A stretch of DNA of 64,000 bases from Pogonophryne albipinna (Eukaryota > Chordata > Actinopteri > Perciformes > Artedidraconidae): contig CM053248.1 in NCBI GenBank assembly GCA_028583405.1, positions 20,577,139-20,641,138 on the forward strand. Direction: 5' to 3'. Below, piece after piece: positions 11,592 through 25,516 of this stretch. Each line of letters opens with the position of its first letter. Positions within the stretch are counted from its first letter, which is position 1. Under the pieces are notes generated by a model. It was not told where the DNA came from. It did no database searches and was given only the letters and a program-made list of their open reading frames with translations. The translations under genes were made by a program, and so were the position numbers.

Positions 11592-14500
11592 ACAGTAGAG
11601 ACACTACATACTGATATACACCTGAACATCAGCAGGAGAGGACTCTTTAAAGTAGAGACACTACATACTGATATACACCTGAACATCAGCAGGAGAGGAC
11701 TCTTTAAAGTAGAGACACTACATACTGATATACACCTGAACATCAGCAGGAGAGGACTCTTTAAAGTAGAGACACTACATACTGATATACACCTGAACAT
11801 CAGCAGGAGAGGACTCTTTAAAGTAGAGACACTACATACTGATATACGCCTGAACATCAGCAGGAGAGGACTCTTTAAAGTAGAGACACTACACACTGAT
11901 ATACACCTGAACATCAGCAGGAGAGGACTCTTTAAAGTAGAGACACTACATACTGATATACACCTGAACATCAGCAGGAGAGGACTCTTTAAAGTAGAGA
12001 CACTACATACCGATATACACCTGAACATCAGCAGGAGAGGACTCTTTAAAGTAGAGACACTACATACCGATATACACCTGAACATCAGCAGGAGAGGACT
12101 CTTTAAAGTAGAGACACCACATACCGATATACACCTGAACATCAGCAGGAGAGGACTCTTTAAAGTAGAGACACTACATACTGATATACACCTGAACATC
12201 AGCAGGAGAGGACTCTTTAAAGTAGAGACACTACATACTGATATACACCTGAACATCAGCAGGAGAGGACTCTTTAAAGTAGAGACACTACATACTGATA
12301 TACACCTGAACATCAGCAGGAGAGGACTCTTTAAAGTAGAGACACTACACACTGATATACACCTGAACATCAGCAGGAGAGGACTCTTTAAAGTAGAGAC
12401 ACTACATACTGATATACACCTGAACATCAGCAGGAGAGGACTCTTTAAAGTAGAGACACTACATACTGATATACACCTGAACATCAGCAGGAGAGGACTC
12501 TTTAAAGTAGAGACACTACATACTGATATACACCTGAACATCAGCAGGAGAGGACTCTTTAAAATAGAGACACTACATACTGATATACACCTGAACATCA
12601 GCAGGAGAGGACTCTTTAAAGTAGAGACACTAAATACTGATATACACCTGAACATCAGCAGGAGAGGACTCTTTAAAGTAGAGACACTACATACTGATAT
12701 ACACCTGAACATCAGCAGGAGAGGACTCTTTAAAGTAGAGACACTACATACTGATATACACCTGAACATCAGCAGGAGAGGACTCTTTAAAGTAGAGACA
12801 CTACATACTGATATACACCTGAACATCAGCAGGAGAGGACTCTTTAAAGTAGAGACACTACATACTGATATACACCTGAACATCAGCAGGAGAGGACTCT
12901 TTAAAGTAGAGACACTACATACTGATATACACCTGAACATCAGCAGGAGAGGACTCTTTAAAGTAGAGACACTACATACTGATATACACCTGAACATCAG
13001 CAGGAGAGGACTCTTTAAAGTAGAGACACTACATACTGATATACACCTGAACATCAGCAGGAGAGGACTCTTTAAAGTAGAGACACTACATACTGATATA
13101 CACCTGAACATCAGCAGGAGAGGACTCTTTAAAGTAGAGACACTACATACTGATATACACCTGAACATCAGCAGGAGAGGACTCTTTAAAGTAGAGACAC
13201 TACATACTGATATACACCTGAACATCAGCAGGAGAGGACTCTTTAAAGTAGAGACACTACATACTGATATACACCTGAACATCAGCAGGAGAGGACTCTT
13301 TAAAGTAGAGACACTACATACTGATATACACCTGAACATCAGCAGGAGAGGACTCTTTAAAGTAGAGACACTACATACTGATATACACCTGAACATCAGC
13401 AGGAGAGGACTCTTTAAAGTAGAGACACTACATACTGATATACACCTGAACATCAGCAGGAGAGGACTCTTTAAAGTAGAGACACTACATACTGATATAC
13501 ACCTGAACATCAGCAGGAGAGGACTCTTTAAAGTAGAGACACTACATACTGATATACACCTGAACATCAGCAGGAGAGGACTCTTTAAAGTAGAGACACT
13601 ACATACTGATATACACCTGAACATCAGCAGGAGAGGACTCTTTAAAGTAGAGACACTACATACTGATATACACCTGAACATCAGCAGGAGAGGACTCTTT
13701 ACAGTAGAGACACTACATACTGATATACACCTGAACATCAGCAGGAGAGGACTTTTTAAAGTAGAGACACTACATACTGATATACACCTGAACATCAGCA
13801 GGAGAGGACTCTTTAAAGTAGAGACACTACATACTGATATACACCTGAACATCAGCAGGAGAGGACTCTTTAAAGTAGAGACACTACATACTGATATACA
13901 CCTGAACATCAACAGGAGAGGACTCTTTAAAGTAGAGACACTACATACTGATATACACCTGAACATCAGCAGGAGAGGACTCTTTAAAGTAGAGACACTA
14001 CATACTGATATACACCTGAACATCAGCAGGAGAGGACTCTTTAAAGTAGAGACACTACATACTGATATACACCTGAACATCAGCAGGAGAGGACTCTTTA
14101 AAGTAGAGACACTACATACTGATATACACCTGAACATCAGCAGGAGAGGACTCTTTAAAGTAGAGACACTACATACTGATATACACCTGAACATCAGCAG
14201 GAGAGGACTCTTTAAAGTAGAGACACTACATACTGATATACACCTGAACATCAGCAGGAGAGGACTCTTTAAAGTAGAGACACTACATACTGATATACAC
14301 CTGAACATCAGCAGGAGAGGACTCTTTACAGTAGAGACACTACATACTGATATACACCTGAACATCAGCAGGAGAGGACTTTTTAAAGTAGAGACACTAC
14401 ATACTGATATACACCTGAACATCAGCATGAGAGGACTCTTTAAAGTAGAGACACTACATACTGATATACACCTGAACATCAGCAGGAGAGGACTCTTTAA

Positions 14501-15676
14501 AGTAGAGACACTACATACTGATATACACCTGAACATCAGCAGGAGAGGACTCTTTAAAGTAGAGACACTACATACTGATATACAACTGAACATCAGCAGG
14601 AGAGGACTCTTTAAAGTAGAGACACTACATACTGATATACACCTGAACATCAGCAGGAGAGGACTCTTTAAAGTAGAGACACTACATACTGATATACACC
14701 TGAACATCAGCAGGAGAGGACTCTTTAAAGTAGAGACACTACATACTGATATACACCTGAACATCAGCAGGAGAGGACTCTTTAAAGTAGAGACACTACA
14801 TACTGATATACACCTGAACATCAGCAGGAGAGGACTCTTTAAAGTAGAGACACTACATACTGATATACACCTGAACATCAGCAGGAAAGGACTCTTTAAA
14901 GTAGAGACACTACATACTGATATACACCTGAACATCAGCAGGAGAGGACTCTTTAAAGTAGAGACACTACATACTGATATACACCTGAACATCAGCAGGA
15001 GAGGACTCTTTAAAGTAGAGACACTACATACTGATATACACCTGAACATCAGCAGGAGAGGACTCTTTAAAGTAGAGACACTACATACTGATATACACCT
15101 GAACATCAGCAGGAGAGGACTCTTTAAAGTAGAGACACTACATACTGATATACACCTGAACATCAGCAGGAGATGACTCTTTAAAGTAGAGACACTACAT
15201 ACTGATATACACCTGAACATCAGCAGGAGAGGATTCTTTAAAGTAGAGACACTACATACTGATATACACCTGAACATCAGCAGGAGAGGACTCTTTAAAG
15301 TAGAGACACTACATACTGATATACACCTGAACATCAGCAGGAGAGGACTCTTTAAAGTAGAGATACTACATACTGATATACACCTGAACATCAGCAGGAG
15401 AGGACTCTTTAAAGTAGAGACACTACATACTGATATACACCTGAACATCAGCAGGAGAGGACTCTTTAAAGTAGAGACACTACATACTGATATACACCTG
15501 AACATCAGCAGGAGAGGACTCTTTAAAGTAGAGACACTACATACTGATATACACCTGAACATCAGCAGGAGAGGACTCTTTAAAGTAGAGACACTACATA
15601 CTGATATACACCTGAACATCAGCAGGAGAGGACTCTTTAAAGTGGAGACACTACATACTGATATACACCTGAAGAC
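11590..15676. repeat. 57-bp satellite/minisatellite array, about 71 units
   Basis: The unit is 57 bp and holds GACTCTTTAAAGTAGAGACA, CTACATACTGATATACACCT and GAACATCAGCAGGAGAG. Most units are identical or differ by one base. The unit resembles the terminal stretch of the family A repeat that abuts it. Since 57 is 19 codons, one minus-strand frame stays open for 1371 codons as a 19-residue repeat (MFRCISVCSVSTLKSPLLL), and a plus frame for 249 codons. Neither has a plausible gene context. Variants occur in neighbouring clusters, for example three adjacent units with ATACCGATA from about 12008, showing local amplification. Confidence 0.95.
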
Positions 15677-18587
15677 AGCAAGGAAATCATGTCAAAAAGA
15701 GGGCTAAATACATGTGCATGGTTTTATTTAGCGTAAGCTGCCAATGTAAAAAAGAGGATGAAGCAGTGCCTCACTGATAAGGGTGGGACATCTTAAACTA
15801 TAAAAGGCCAATGTTGCCGATGTTGGTGGTTTTACCAGGGCTTTGACTCTTGTTTGAAAGAATAAAGCTCTTTTTACATCCAGATAAAAAAGTACAAACT
15901 TCCTGGATCAGAAACTGGCCTGGAATTGGACTTGGTAAATCTTCCAGCAACTTCTCCATCCTCAGCCCACAGGTCAGAGCTGTCCCAGGGGGTGTGTGAG
16001 GCAGGATGGCAGGCAGGGGCAAGGAGCAGACATCCAGCCCGGCTGTAACAGCTCCCTGTGGAGCCGGTCAACTCATTAAAAAAGACCTACTTTATACATC
16101 TATTAACACACATAATACATTCAAAGCATTTTCAATCGGATATGCCTTTCATTTATTTGTATCAAGTATGTTGGAAATAAGAGAATAAGGCATTCTTATG
16201 CATTTTAATCATCCAATAATATCAACCATAATTCTTCACCGTACAGATGTTAATAACAGTACATGTAGCTAAATGCTCCCTTGTTCTTCTTCTGAGCTGA
16301 TGACTTGCCCAACATATCGCTGTATGGATACAACAGTTTGATTCAGAGGCTGGACATGTGCTGGCAAAGTGCAGGAATCTGAAACACTTAACAATAAGAA
16401 GAAGCTCTTTGCACACTGGTGAGACCCAGCAATAATATATCTGCAGAGGAGAAGCATGTGCGGGCAAAAAACTGAAATATGTCAAGACTGTTTTTCAGGA
16501 ATCCCCCTTCCTGCATCAGCAAATAAATAGAGAACAGACAGGAAGAGCTGACAGGAAGTGTGCCGTGTGTGTGTGTGCGTGCGTGCGCGTGCGTGTGTTA
16601 GACTAACCTGCAGGCAGAAGCACTGTGCCTGTGGAATACAGAGTGACTAAGTCCCAGACATACAGTAACACACAGTGCAGAGACTGAGAGGAGCTGTACT
16701 CTGACTGCAGGGACACTGATAAACTCCCAGACGTTTAAAGTGAGTCTGTCATGGTTATTGCAACAAAAGCTTTGTTATGTTCCCTCTGGAGAAAGGCAGA
16801 TTGTTAATTTGTTGAATTACAGTTGAAACTCATTTTTGTTGTTTACAAGCTAAGTGCCTGCTGGCTGCCCCGCGCTCTGTTTCCACCCAACGGAATTAAG
16901 CAGTTTTTTCCTCTTAGTTTCTAAAATGAACATAAGGGAGGGTTGTAAACATGCAACTTTAGTACTTAAAATAACAGGTGAATTTGCATGATTTGCCTAT
17001 TAACTACACATTGCATGTGCTTAACATTTTGCTGCATCACGCTACAACACATTATATTTGTGAGATGTGATTGTTCTCACCTTACAAGCAGCCACTGGCT
17101 TCCATTCATGTCTGTGTTGATTCAGAATCAAACAGCGAAGTGTCCTGATTGGGTGACGTGAATTGAAAACTCCTGGGAAACTTCCTGGAAGTGAATCTTT
17201 ATTGGTGACATCATCCTGCAATGATTGGTTTGAAGGTGATATGTTTCCCTCCTGCCACACCTATCCAATTAAACAGCCTCTCAACTAATGTTTTGTTGGC
17301 TTACACTTCTGAATCTTAATTCAAAAATGTGATGCTGACATTTCATTATGTAGGATTTGTAGATGTATTCTGACCACTCTGGGACACAGAATGAACTGTT
17401 GAATAATTGTTTGGTCAATAAAATGTCCTAAAACTGTGAAAAATGTCCAAGGTCGAATTGTAAAATGTCTTGTTTTGTCAGTCCAAAACCAAAACACATT
17501 CACTTTAATATGATATGCAACAGAGAAAAGCAGGACATCTTGAGAGGCTGCATATATTGCCATTTTTGCATGACAAATGTTTCACAGTTTATTGATTATC
17601 AAAATAATTTGCGGTAATAGTTTATGAATCAACTAATCGCTGAAGCTTTATATTACAACACACATAAGAGTAGAGGTCATATAACCTGCACATCAATGTG
17701 AAACAGGATTTAAGCTCCGTTAGATATTCTGTATGCTGTTTGAGACATTTCTTCCTGCACTGTATCCTGCAGGAAATAAACGTATTCTTACTATTTCACA
17801 CAGGGTGCCGTGCAGTAGTGTTACACACGCTGTGACAGCGTACAGCTCTGTATGTTCACACATAATTAGCAAGCTGTCTGCAAAACGGATGTGTGCTGCT
17901 AACCCACCATGCTAATGTATGTCTGTTAAATGTGATGCCTCAGCTGAATGAGTCTTTATGGAGTCAATTACCATTAGACTAGGGTTTGATGACACCTTCA
18001 ACACCTGATTAGGGGATCTTAATAGGATTTATTACACCTTTCTTAGTTTATTTATCCATTTTATTAGAGTGTGATGATACTGACAGGACTGGAAAGATGT
18101 AGCCTTTTAATTCTGTATCCTCCAGTGAAGTGTCTGCACACCAGAGGAGAACATCGAACATTCTGATCAATGGCGTCAGACAACTTTAAGGTTCCGCTCA
18201 ATAAAAGTGTCCTAATGGAAACACAGGTCACCTGATGTTAAACGCTGGGGTAAACAAGCATGCTTTAGTAAAACACAGGCACACACAAGGCTTAATGAAC
18301 TGCAGTGCTTTATAGGGGGCTGATGGGACAAAAATGAGACGGTGTGGCCTGGCTAAATTGGTAGGTTTTACATTGAAAGATTTGAACAATTCTAGAAGCT
18401 TTAAGGCTAATCTCACCCATATAACATAATTAAACATATTTTGAGATTGAAGCATAAAGCAATGCGCTGATGGTCTAAGTCTACAAAACAGTTGTGTCTG
18501 TGTTTGAAAAGTCTTGTTGTTCCAGACACTGAATAGATTGATTTAGATATGTGCTAATACACCCAAGGGAGGGGGCTTATCTCAGGC
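15677..18587. other. Intergenic, nothing recognised
   Basis: Unique-looking DNA with a small TG/CG run near 16563-16599. No exon with convincing splice sites was seen on either strand. Confidence 0.5.
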
Positions 18588-18975
18588 TTTAAAGAGGCCC
18601 TATTATGCTTTTTTTGTGTTTTACTTCCTGTAGTGTGTAATGTAATTTTGTGTGCATGTAAATGGTCTGCAAAGGCTAAAATCACCCCCATGGCCTGAAA
18701 TTCCTCCAATGGACTCCTTTGTTTTCTTCTGGAACATAGTGATATCACTATTTCACATTTGCACTTATATTGACACTCCTATTGGCTCACGCTGCGACAC
18801 ATTGTACATTTCGTACATTGGGCAGGACATCTCTGAGCGGTTGACAAATCACAACAAAGCTGGCCAGCTAACCAATCAGAGCAGACTGGGCTGTGGTTTC
18901 AGACAGAGGGTGAAAAGAGGTGCTGCAGCACAAACAGAATGAGAAAAAGAAAGAGCATTTTTACCTGATTAAAAG
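18588..18975 (+). mobile_element. Dispersed repeat, family A (copy 2)
   Basis: It begins TTTAAAGAGGCCCTATTATG and contains the full set of family A blocks up to AGGTGCTGCAGCA. The 3' terminus has diverged or is cut off after about 18970. Confidence 0.7.
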
Positions 18976-20195
18976 ACACAATGTTTGCATTTCTGTATTC
19001 ACGGGCCAGCACGGGGACATTATTGTGCTGTAAAAGAAAAGGGACAAACACCAACTGCTGACACAAAGTTGGAAACACACCATTTTCTTTGGAAAGGTCA
19101 TTGTGTGTTGTAGCATTCAAATGTACCTTAATTGGAACCAAGAGGCACACCCAGACCAAAAGTATACTTTCGTCAAGTAGTGTGTATAAAACCTCACAAA
19201 TGCACTTGAAACAACACTTTAAGCCTGTAGTTGTTGTTTTTCAAATATAGAAAATAAATCAGGGTTTTGTCATTTAAAGACTCAAAAAGTAAATGTGGAA
19301 AGTCAAGCTTTAGTATTACTCACACTGTATTTAGCACTTCTTCAACATCCATTCCCATCTGCTGTTGTGCAGTCTTTTGAAAAAGATTTGAAACCCCTGC
19401 AGCTTTAGGGTTTCTGTTCAATGTCACAAAGCGGACACAGGAAACTGATTTCCAATACTCTTGATCAATACATAGCAGGACAACAACTCAAATGCTCGAC
19501 ACAAGATGTGACAGGCTTCAAAAGGCCTGTAGACATTTGCTCTTCAATAAATAATGTCTCCAAAGGACACATTTTCACACGAAATAAATGTAAAAGAACT
19601 TCTCAAAAAGCCTAGCGTGATGCTTCCTGCTGTATTGTAGGCTTTTCCTGCTCTGATCCCTGATATACACAACGGCCCAGTGTTTCTCTGCTCATACGTT
19701 ATTTAACACTTTAGCACTGAGTTATATAACTGTAGCACAGGCAGCAGCCAGTTCTGTCTGACAGCTCTGTAGCACTGTGTGGTGAACAGCAGCAGACCTG
19801 ATTACCTGTCACCATGCTGACTGTCGTGATAAAGTGATGCATCACTGTCACAATGATTTCTGATTGTGACGCTGTGGAGTCTACTTCTTTTGACTCAGTT
19901 TTCACACCTTTAAAGAGTAGCTAAAAATGCTAAATGCAAGATGTATTATTGAATTCAGAGGCAGTTTGTAGGAAGAGTCTCGGTACATTTCAAAATATAA
20001 CATTTTTAAATACCCTTCCTTGTTCTGAAGATAATCTGTAAAGACCCTGCCATCAAATATGCAGGGAAAAGAGGTTGGATAGAACATTAGAGACATGAGA
20101 ATTAAATATGGAACCCTTTTGTTTACTTATTCAAGGAGAGACACTACAGGTAGATCTAGTTAAAGACTAAAATAATACTGTTGATACAACCATAA
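18976..20195. other. Intergenic, nothing recognised
   Basis: No element ends, RNA genes or coding exons could be supported here. Confidence 0.5.
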
Positions 20196-20540
20196 AAGCA
20201 GAGGTGGGAGAAGTACTCAGATCTTGTACTTAAGTAAAAGTAGAAGTACCAGAGTGTAGGAATACTCTGTTACAAGTGAAAGTCCTGCATTCAAAAGGTT
20301 ACTCAAGTAAAAGTACAAAAGTATTGGCATCAAAATATACTGGTCCCAGAAGTACTTAATAACTAGTTAGTAACTTAGTAACTAGTAATTATCAGGTGTG
20401 ACTAAAGTCTGATTTAAGATGTAGCGGAGCGAAAGTACACGATTTACCTCTGACTTGTAGTGGAGTAGAAGTACAAAGTAGCATAAAATGGAAATATTCA
20501 AGTATCTCAAAATGGTACTAGTACTTGAGTAACGTTTCAG
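20196..20540 (+). mobile_element. MITE of the AGGTGGGAGAAGTACTCAG type
   Basis: It starts with cagaggtgggagaagtactc followed by AGATCTTGTACTTAAGTAAA and ends with a TACTTGAGTAA block. The same family occurs at 26871-28022, and pieces lie inside the foldback elements (24730-24900). It has no coding content. hAT affinity is my inference from the CAGAGGTG-like end. Confidence 0.65.
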
Positions 20541-20667
20541 AAATGTGATTTAATGCTATGTATTGCTGAATTCATATCAGAAATCTACAGAATCAAATAG
20601 AGATTGTAGTACAACAAACAAAATGGACGCAGGATTTGGCCCAAACACAGATAGATCAATGCTGAAA

Positions 20668-20877
20668 GGGACAGATCACATTACATTACATACATGTCAC
20701 TTGTTAGACGCTTTTATCCAAAGCGACTTACATACTCAATACTGTGGACAATCCCCACAGGAGCAATTTGGGGTGAAGTGTCTCAGGGACACAACGACAA
20801 GCTGACTGCTGACTGCAGTGGGGTTTGAACCTGTGCTCCCCTGATCCCAACACCAAGGCTCTATCCACTGCACCACA
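20668..20877 (-). mobile_element. tRNA-derived SINE
   Basis: On the minus strand an A-box-like TGGTGCAGTGG (20875-20865) and a B box GGTTCAAACCC (20831-20821) have the spacing of a Pol III type 2 promoter. The 3' part reads AAGTCGCTTTGGATAAAAGC, a tail shared by many fish SINEs and LINEs. It is cut near the TGTAATG repeats at 20670-20690. Confidence 0.75.
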
Positions 20878-21769
20878 AAGTGTTACAAAGGTATATGTAT
20901 CAATTTACATGTTGGTACAAAGTACGATAACTCCAAGAGAGAGAAATTATCCAGTTGTATTCCACAGGGCTGATCAGGGGAAGTGGAAACAGGTGAGCAT
21001 GTGGATGAGGACATCAGGTGAGTGGAGCAGGTGGAAAGTCTGAGGGCATCTGGTGGACACACAGAGGATAGCAATGAACAGATATGCAGTATATGGTGTG
21101 GGGCAAAGTGGGAACGTGGCTGGTGGGGAGAGAAAAGAGAAGAGAGGACACTTAAGAGAGTAATTCATCCTGAGTAGGACATGAAGGGGGATCCCTTAAA
21201 TTCATTCCATCCAATGGTTGTTGAGATATTTCAGTCTGAATGAACCTGGCAATGCTATCCCTAGAGCCATGCTGCTAGACTTAACACAGTTACACAGATT
21301 TGTCTTGTTATTTCATACACAGATAACTGTATATAGGCATATGCACATTACATCAATATAAACTAGGCTCTGTGTGGGTTATCTTAGCTGTGTTTCTGAC
21401 TAAAGAGACCCTGAGGCTCTTACAAAAGTGCAATGTGGATGGATTTTAGTCTCATATAAATATTTTAGCCATTACCTTGGCAGCTAACCTTGAGAGAAAA
21501 GTAAAAATATCCATTATTGGAATTACAATGGCTGGCTAGAGGAAGAACTGAGTGAAGAATCTGCACATTATGTCTCCCCTAGCCTCCAATGCATGTGACA
21601 TTAAGATGTGAAGTGTACTATATCTGTCAGCAGTTATTTAAGAAATCTCCAGAAAATGAAATGTTGAAGAAATGCCACTGCAGATAAACCCATGAAAAAC
21701 TCTGGAATACTTTTCAATAACTGTGCCAAGACCAAGGCTGTGTGTCCTACAGTTGGTCCCATCAACAGG

Positions 21770-21774
<5 letters not shown>
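20878..21774. other. Intergenic, nothing recognised
   Basis: Only short frames without support. Confidence 0.5.

Positions 21775-21863
<89 letters not shown>
21775..21863. repeat. (TG)n microsatellite
   Basis: About 44 uninterrupted TG units are followed by a G run. The C-V and T-H frames across it are artefacts. Confidence 0.95.
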
Positions 21864-21865
<2 letters not shown>

Positions 21866-22807
21866 GGGGGCTGGTCCCAGCACTTCTGGAGAGATGTGTC
21901 CTGTCTACTCTGCAGCATCAGGAGCCGGGGTTTTAATGGAGAATGGCTCCATTGGGTGGGGGGGGGGGGGAGCAAGGCAGGTGCAAGGCCACTGGTGGCT
22001 GCTTCCTTCCCATATATAAGAGACGGAGATGGGGGGGTGGGGGGGGTTGGTTCAGGTAACCTTGAAACTGGTGAGTATCACTGCACAGGGTAGGCTGAAA
22101 GGGGGAAATGGTAGATGGGAAGAGTCTTGTGATGGGCCTGTAATGATTTCCAATATTTTCAGAGCTGCTTCGCCTCTGGTTAAAATCATTTTTATCCTTT
22201 GCTATCGTGCTGTTTCCGTCTTTTTCTCTGTAGATCTTTGAAAATAATGGTCTTGTTTGATCTATGCTGTGTCCGTATAACCTCAAGCCAATGAGAAAAA
22301 ACACATTCATCTTGATAAGAAAGTTCTTGAAGTGTAAATGATGTTTGGGTAGAGGGCAGAAGGGAGAGAGAATGATGAAAGAAGCGGTGGAAATGCAGCA
22401 ACACTCTGCTTTATGTTGAGTAGATTTACTGGCTGTTTTCCCCCTCTGCTGCAGTCTGTTTGCACAACTCATATGCTGCGATGCTAACCTGCAATACTAA
22501 CCACCATTTCTGTGTTTGTTACTGCCTGAAATGACGGGTCCTTTGAGATCAGCATTGAGATGCAATATTGAGATAAAGCCTAGAAATATCCATGACCTAC
22601 CCGTGCATGACTACCCCAGCTATGACTCATCATTCAACCCGCTAATTGAGGTTGTACTGACTTGGACCGGTGCCTGATGATTAACAGGACACGGAGTCTG
22701 CCAAAAAATGCAAAAAAAGAAAAGCAGACACGGGCTGGAGATGAATTTATAATGAAGAGGTAGAACTTCCTGTGAGTTATTGCTGGGTGATCAGCAGGTG
22801 CTCTGTG
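21864..22807. other. Intergenic with poly-G tracts
   Basis: G runs lie at about 21864 and 21958-21970, with another at 22031-22047. No gene seen. Confidence 0.5.
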
Positions 22808-23098
22808 TTTTGGGCAACCCCGTCTCCTAAAAATTACGTTCCCACAGAACTAAACTGCATTCTCAATTACGTTTAGCTAGAAACGTATTTTCTCCCACGT
22901 TACGTTCGTTATGAACGTATCTTAAATACGTATCTTAAATACGTTTATTTTCTACATATCTTTGCCATTTATTGTCTTGCTTATAATAATGATAATAGTC
23001 ATATAAATATCATTTTAGAGCACACATTTGAAATCAGTAGGCGAGGCTGTTCGCCAGCTGTTACTCTCATGAGCGAGGCAGAAAATAATAGTTTTAAC

Positions 23099-23224
23099 AT
23101 GCCAAAAAGCTGCTGTGTCGTTTATTGCACCTCAAACATTAAAACAAATCCAGAGTTACGCGTTTCTGTACTTCCTCTAAGAAGAAAGGACAGTAACAGA
23201 AGATCTCTGTGGCTTCAGGCTTGA
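23099..23224 (+). pseudogene. Truncated THAP zinc finger in the left arm
   Basis: 41 codons start MPKSCCVVYC, the C-x(2-4)-C pair that opens a THAP domain, followed by VSVLPLRR and RRSLWLQA, then TGA. The second C and H ligands and the AVPTIF-like box are absent. It is therefore at most half a DNA-binding finger of a lost transposase. Confidence 0.65.
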
Positions 23225-25402
23225 TCGTCGTTCAAATGACAGCGTTGGTTTCCCCAAAAGTGGGCGGGGCTGTAAATTGACGTCGATTTTACTCTCATCT
23301 ATTATTCAAAACCATTCTATTTATTTATTCCGAGTGTTCTTGCTTTTCTCTTTGGAAGTCATCACATAACGGCATTGTAATACACCGTTCGGCTGCATTA
23401 AATATTACACATCTGCCGTAGTTATTTATTTATAGAGCCCTGATGAGAAGAACTTTGGACAAACTTGAAGAACTGCCGCCAAAACTGAATATGTGACGTG
23501 GATCATAAATCAACAATTAAACAACATCTTGCATTTCTTTTCACAAAATCCGTCTCCTTGCAGTATCAATAGTAATTCGGCTGACCTTTATATTTGATCC
23601 AATTGGTAGATAGGTTATATTTACACCATAACGGTGCAAGGTTGATATAAAAGGACTTGTAGTTTGTAAAGATATTACCGATTATCTTTGAATATAAGAA
23701 TGTAAATACTGAGTTGAGAGAATAGTCAGGGGATTTGGGTGATGGGAGACACATCTATGGAATCACAATTTCAATAGCTTACCATTAAATGACGGATATG
23801 CCTTTCTGTCTGTGATGTTTTACAAATCAGATATTAATGTGTAGAAGTAAAACCTGAGAAATAGTATAGCAATATCCTGTAAAATTATGTAAAAACATGA
23901 ATAAAACTAAATATCTTCAGATGTTATACATACATAAGTGTCCTACACTAATAATACAAAGTTATTATTAGTATGCTGTGTGTACCTTGTGTGCACCGCC
24001 TAGTGGTTAAAGCACGTTATTGAATTATTTTTGTTGAATAATGTTATTTGATGAACAAAATATTAAGAGTACATACTTTCATAGGGGGAAAGTAGAAGGT
24101 TAATGATAGAAATATAGAATATAAAAAATCAAGAAGACACTATAAGTGATCTCTACAATAAAACAGTTTAGTGCAGGATGTACAAATATATTAATAGGAG
24201 GATGTAACACATTAAAGAATACTTTAGGTTAAGGTCTTCTTTCAAATAAGAAAAAAGCTTTGGGGGTATCTATCTACAGATAAATATTAAGCCTGACAAA
24301 GTACTTAACGTAATTGCTTCCCTGCAATGTTAACTATGTTGAAGCACTTATTTTAACTGATATTATACACAATAATTATACTCTTATGTATGTAGATAGT
24401 ATAAGAAATGTGCAGAATTTGACAGTTTAATGGTGGAGGTATACACACATATTGATAGATGTCTTGTAATGCGCTGTTGAGGAACCTGTGACCCAAGTTT
24501 TTCATTCATTGCTTAACTACACTGTAGTTGTGTATATGATATGTCAATAAACCTTTGAAATCTTGAAAGGGATGTGCAAAATAGCCATTATATACAATTT
24601 TTAATTAACTATTAGTAGAGAATAACGAGTAATTCATATACTTTATAGAGATCTGCAGATAAATGTTTAGTCTTCTCAAGCACCAACAATCAAATATCTC
24701 TCCTGATTGTTGGCACTTGACAATCACCTTTCCTGAATTTTACTCAGGTGTAACTAAAGTCTGCTTTAAGGGTTGTTTATATTTCACATCATTAATCAGA
24801 ATCTGCAAAGTAACTAAAATAAATGTAGTGGAGTAAAAATACCAGGTTAACCTCTGAATTGTAGTAGAGTAGAATTACAAAGTAACAATGAGCTGTCATG
24901 TGGGTATATATTAATGCTGCCCATTATGGACACAAGCGATTTTCACCCATTTAGTAATTATATGTTTTAAATGTGTACACACCAATGTGTTTCCTATCGC
25001 CTAAACCTCCAGGGCTGTACACAGTTTAATACTGTCAACTTCTAATTTTTGGAAAAACGAAAACGTCTTTTAAAACTACAATTCCCAGTAGAGACGTGCC
25101 ATAGAGAGCATGTTGCGAAACACAATAGCCAGCATGTGTATTTCTGGGGGGGCGTTCGAGTCCAGTTTTGAATAGTCTGCCGTAGTTTCGTTCCATTTCA
25201 AAGAGCTTGACGCTCGGCGTAAGGTTGGCGCACTGCCAATCCAACATCCAATCCCAGAGGTTGAAGATTAATCACGGGGTTTGTCAACGGGACTGTAGTC
25301 CCAAACGATAGCTGGGGATTATGGGTAGTGTAGTGTCTTCGGCCATCCTAAACTGAAATGTTTCCCGGATATCATATCGCATTAACAACACCACATCTGG
25401 CG

Positions 25403-25516
25403 TCACAGAGATCTTCTGTTACTGTACTTTCTTCTTTGAGGAAGTACAGAAACACGTAACTCTGGATTTGTTTTAATGTTTGAGGTGCAATAAACGACAC
25501 AGCAGCTTTTTGGCAT
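25403..25516 (-). pseudogene. Truncated THAP zinc finger in the right arm
   Basis: This is the inverted-arm copy of the 23099 fragment, with the same MPKSCCVVYC start and a stop soon after RRSL. It shows that the THAP segment is part of the inverted repeat itself. Confidence 0.6.

Noticed and set aside
14427..15176. 249-codon plus-strand frame
   Set aside because: Same array in another frame; open only because the unit length is a multiple of three.
11504..15619. 1371-codon open frame on the minus strand
   Set aside because: It is the 57-bp array read in phase (19 codons per unit). There is no non-repeat coding domain, promoter or splice context.
11590..15676. CRISPR array
   Set aside because: Units are directly adjoining with no spacers, and the sequence is vertebrate.
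15798..16071. Possible exon near 15950-16030
   Set aside because: Frames on both strands are short and proline-rich, without a convincing acceptor-donor pair.
23099..23224. A host THAP gene
   Set aside because: It lies inside transposon arms in four copies and ends before the second metal-binding pair.
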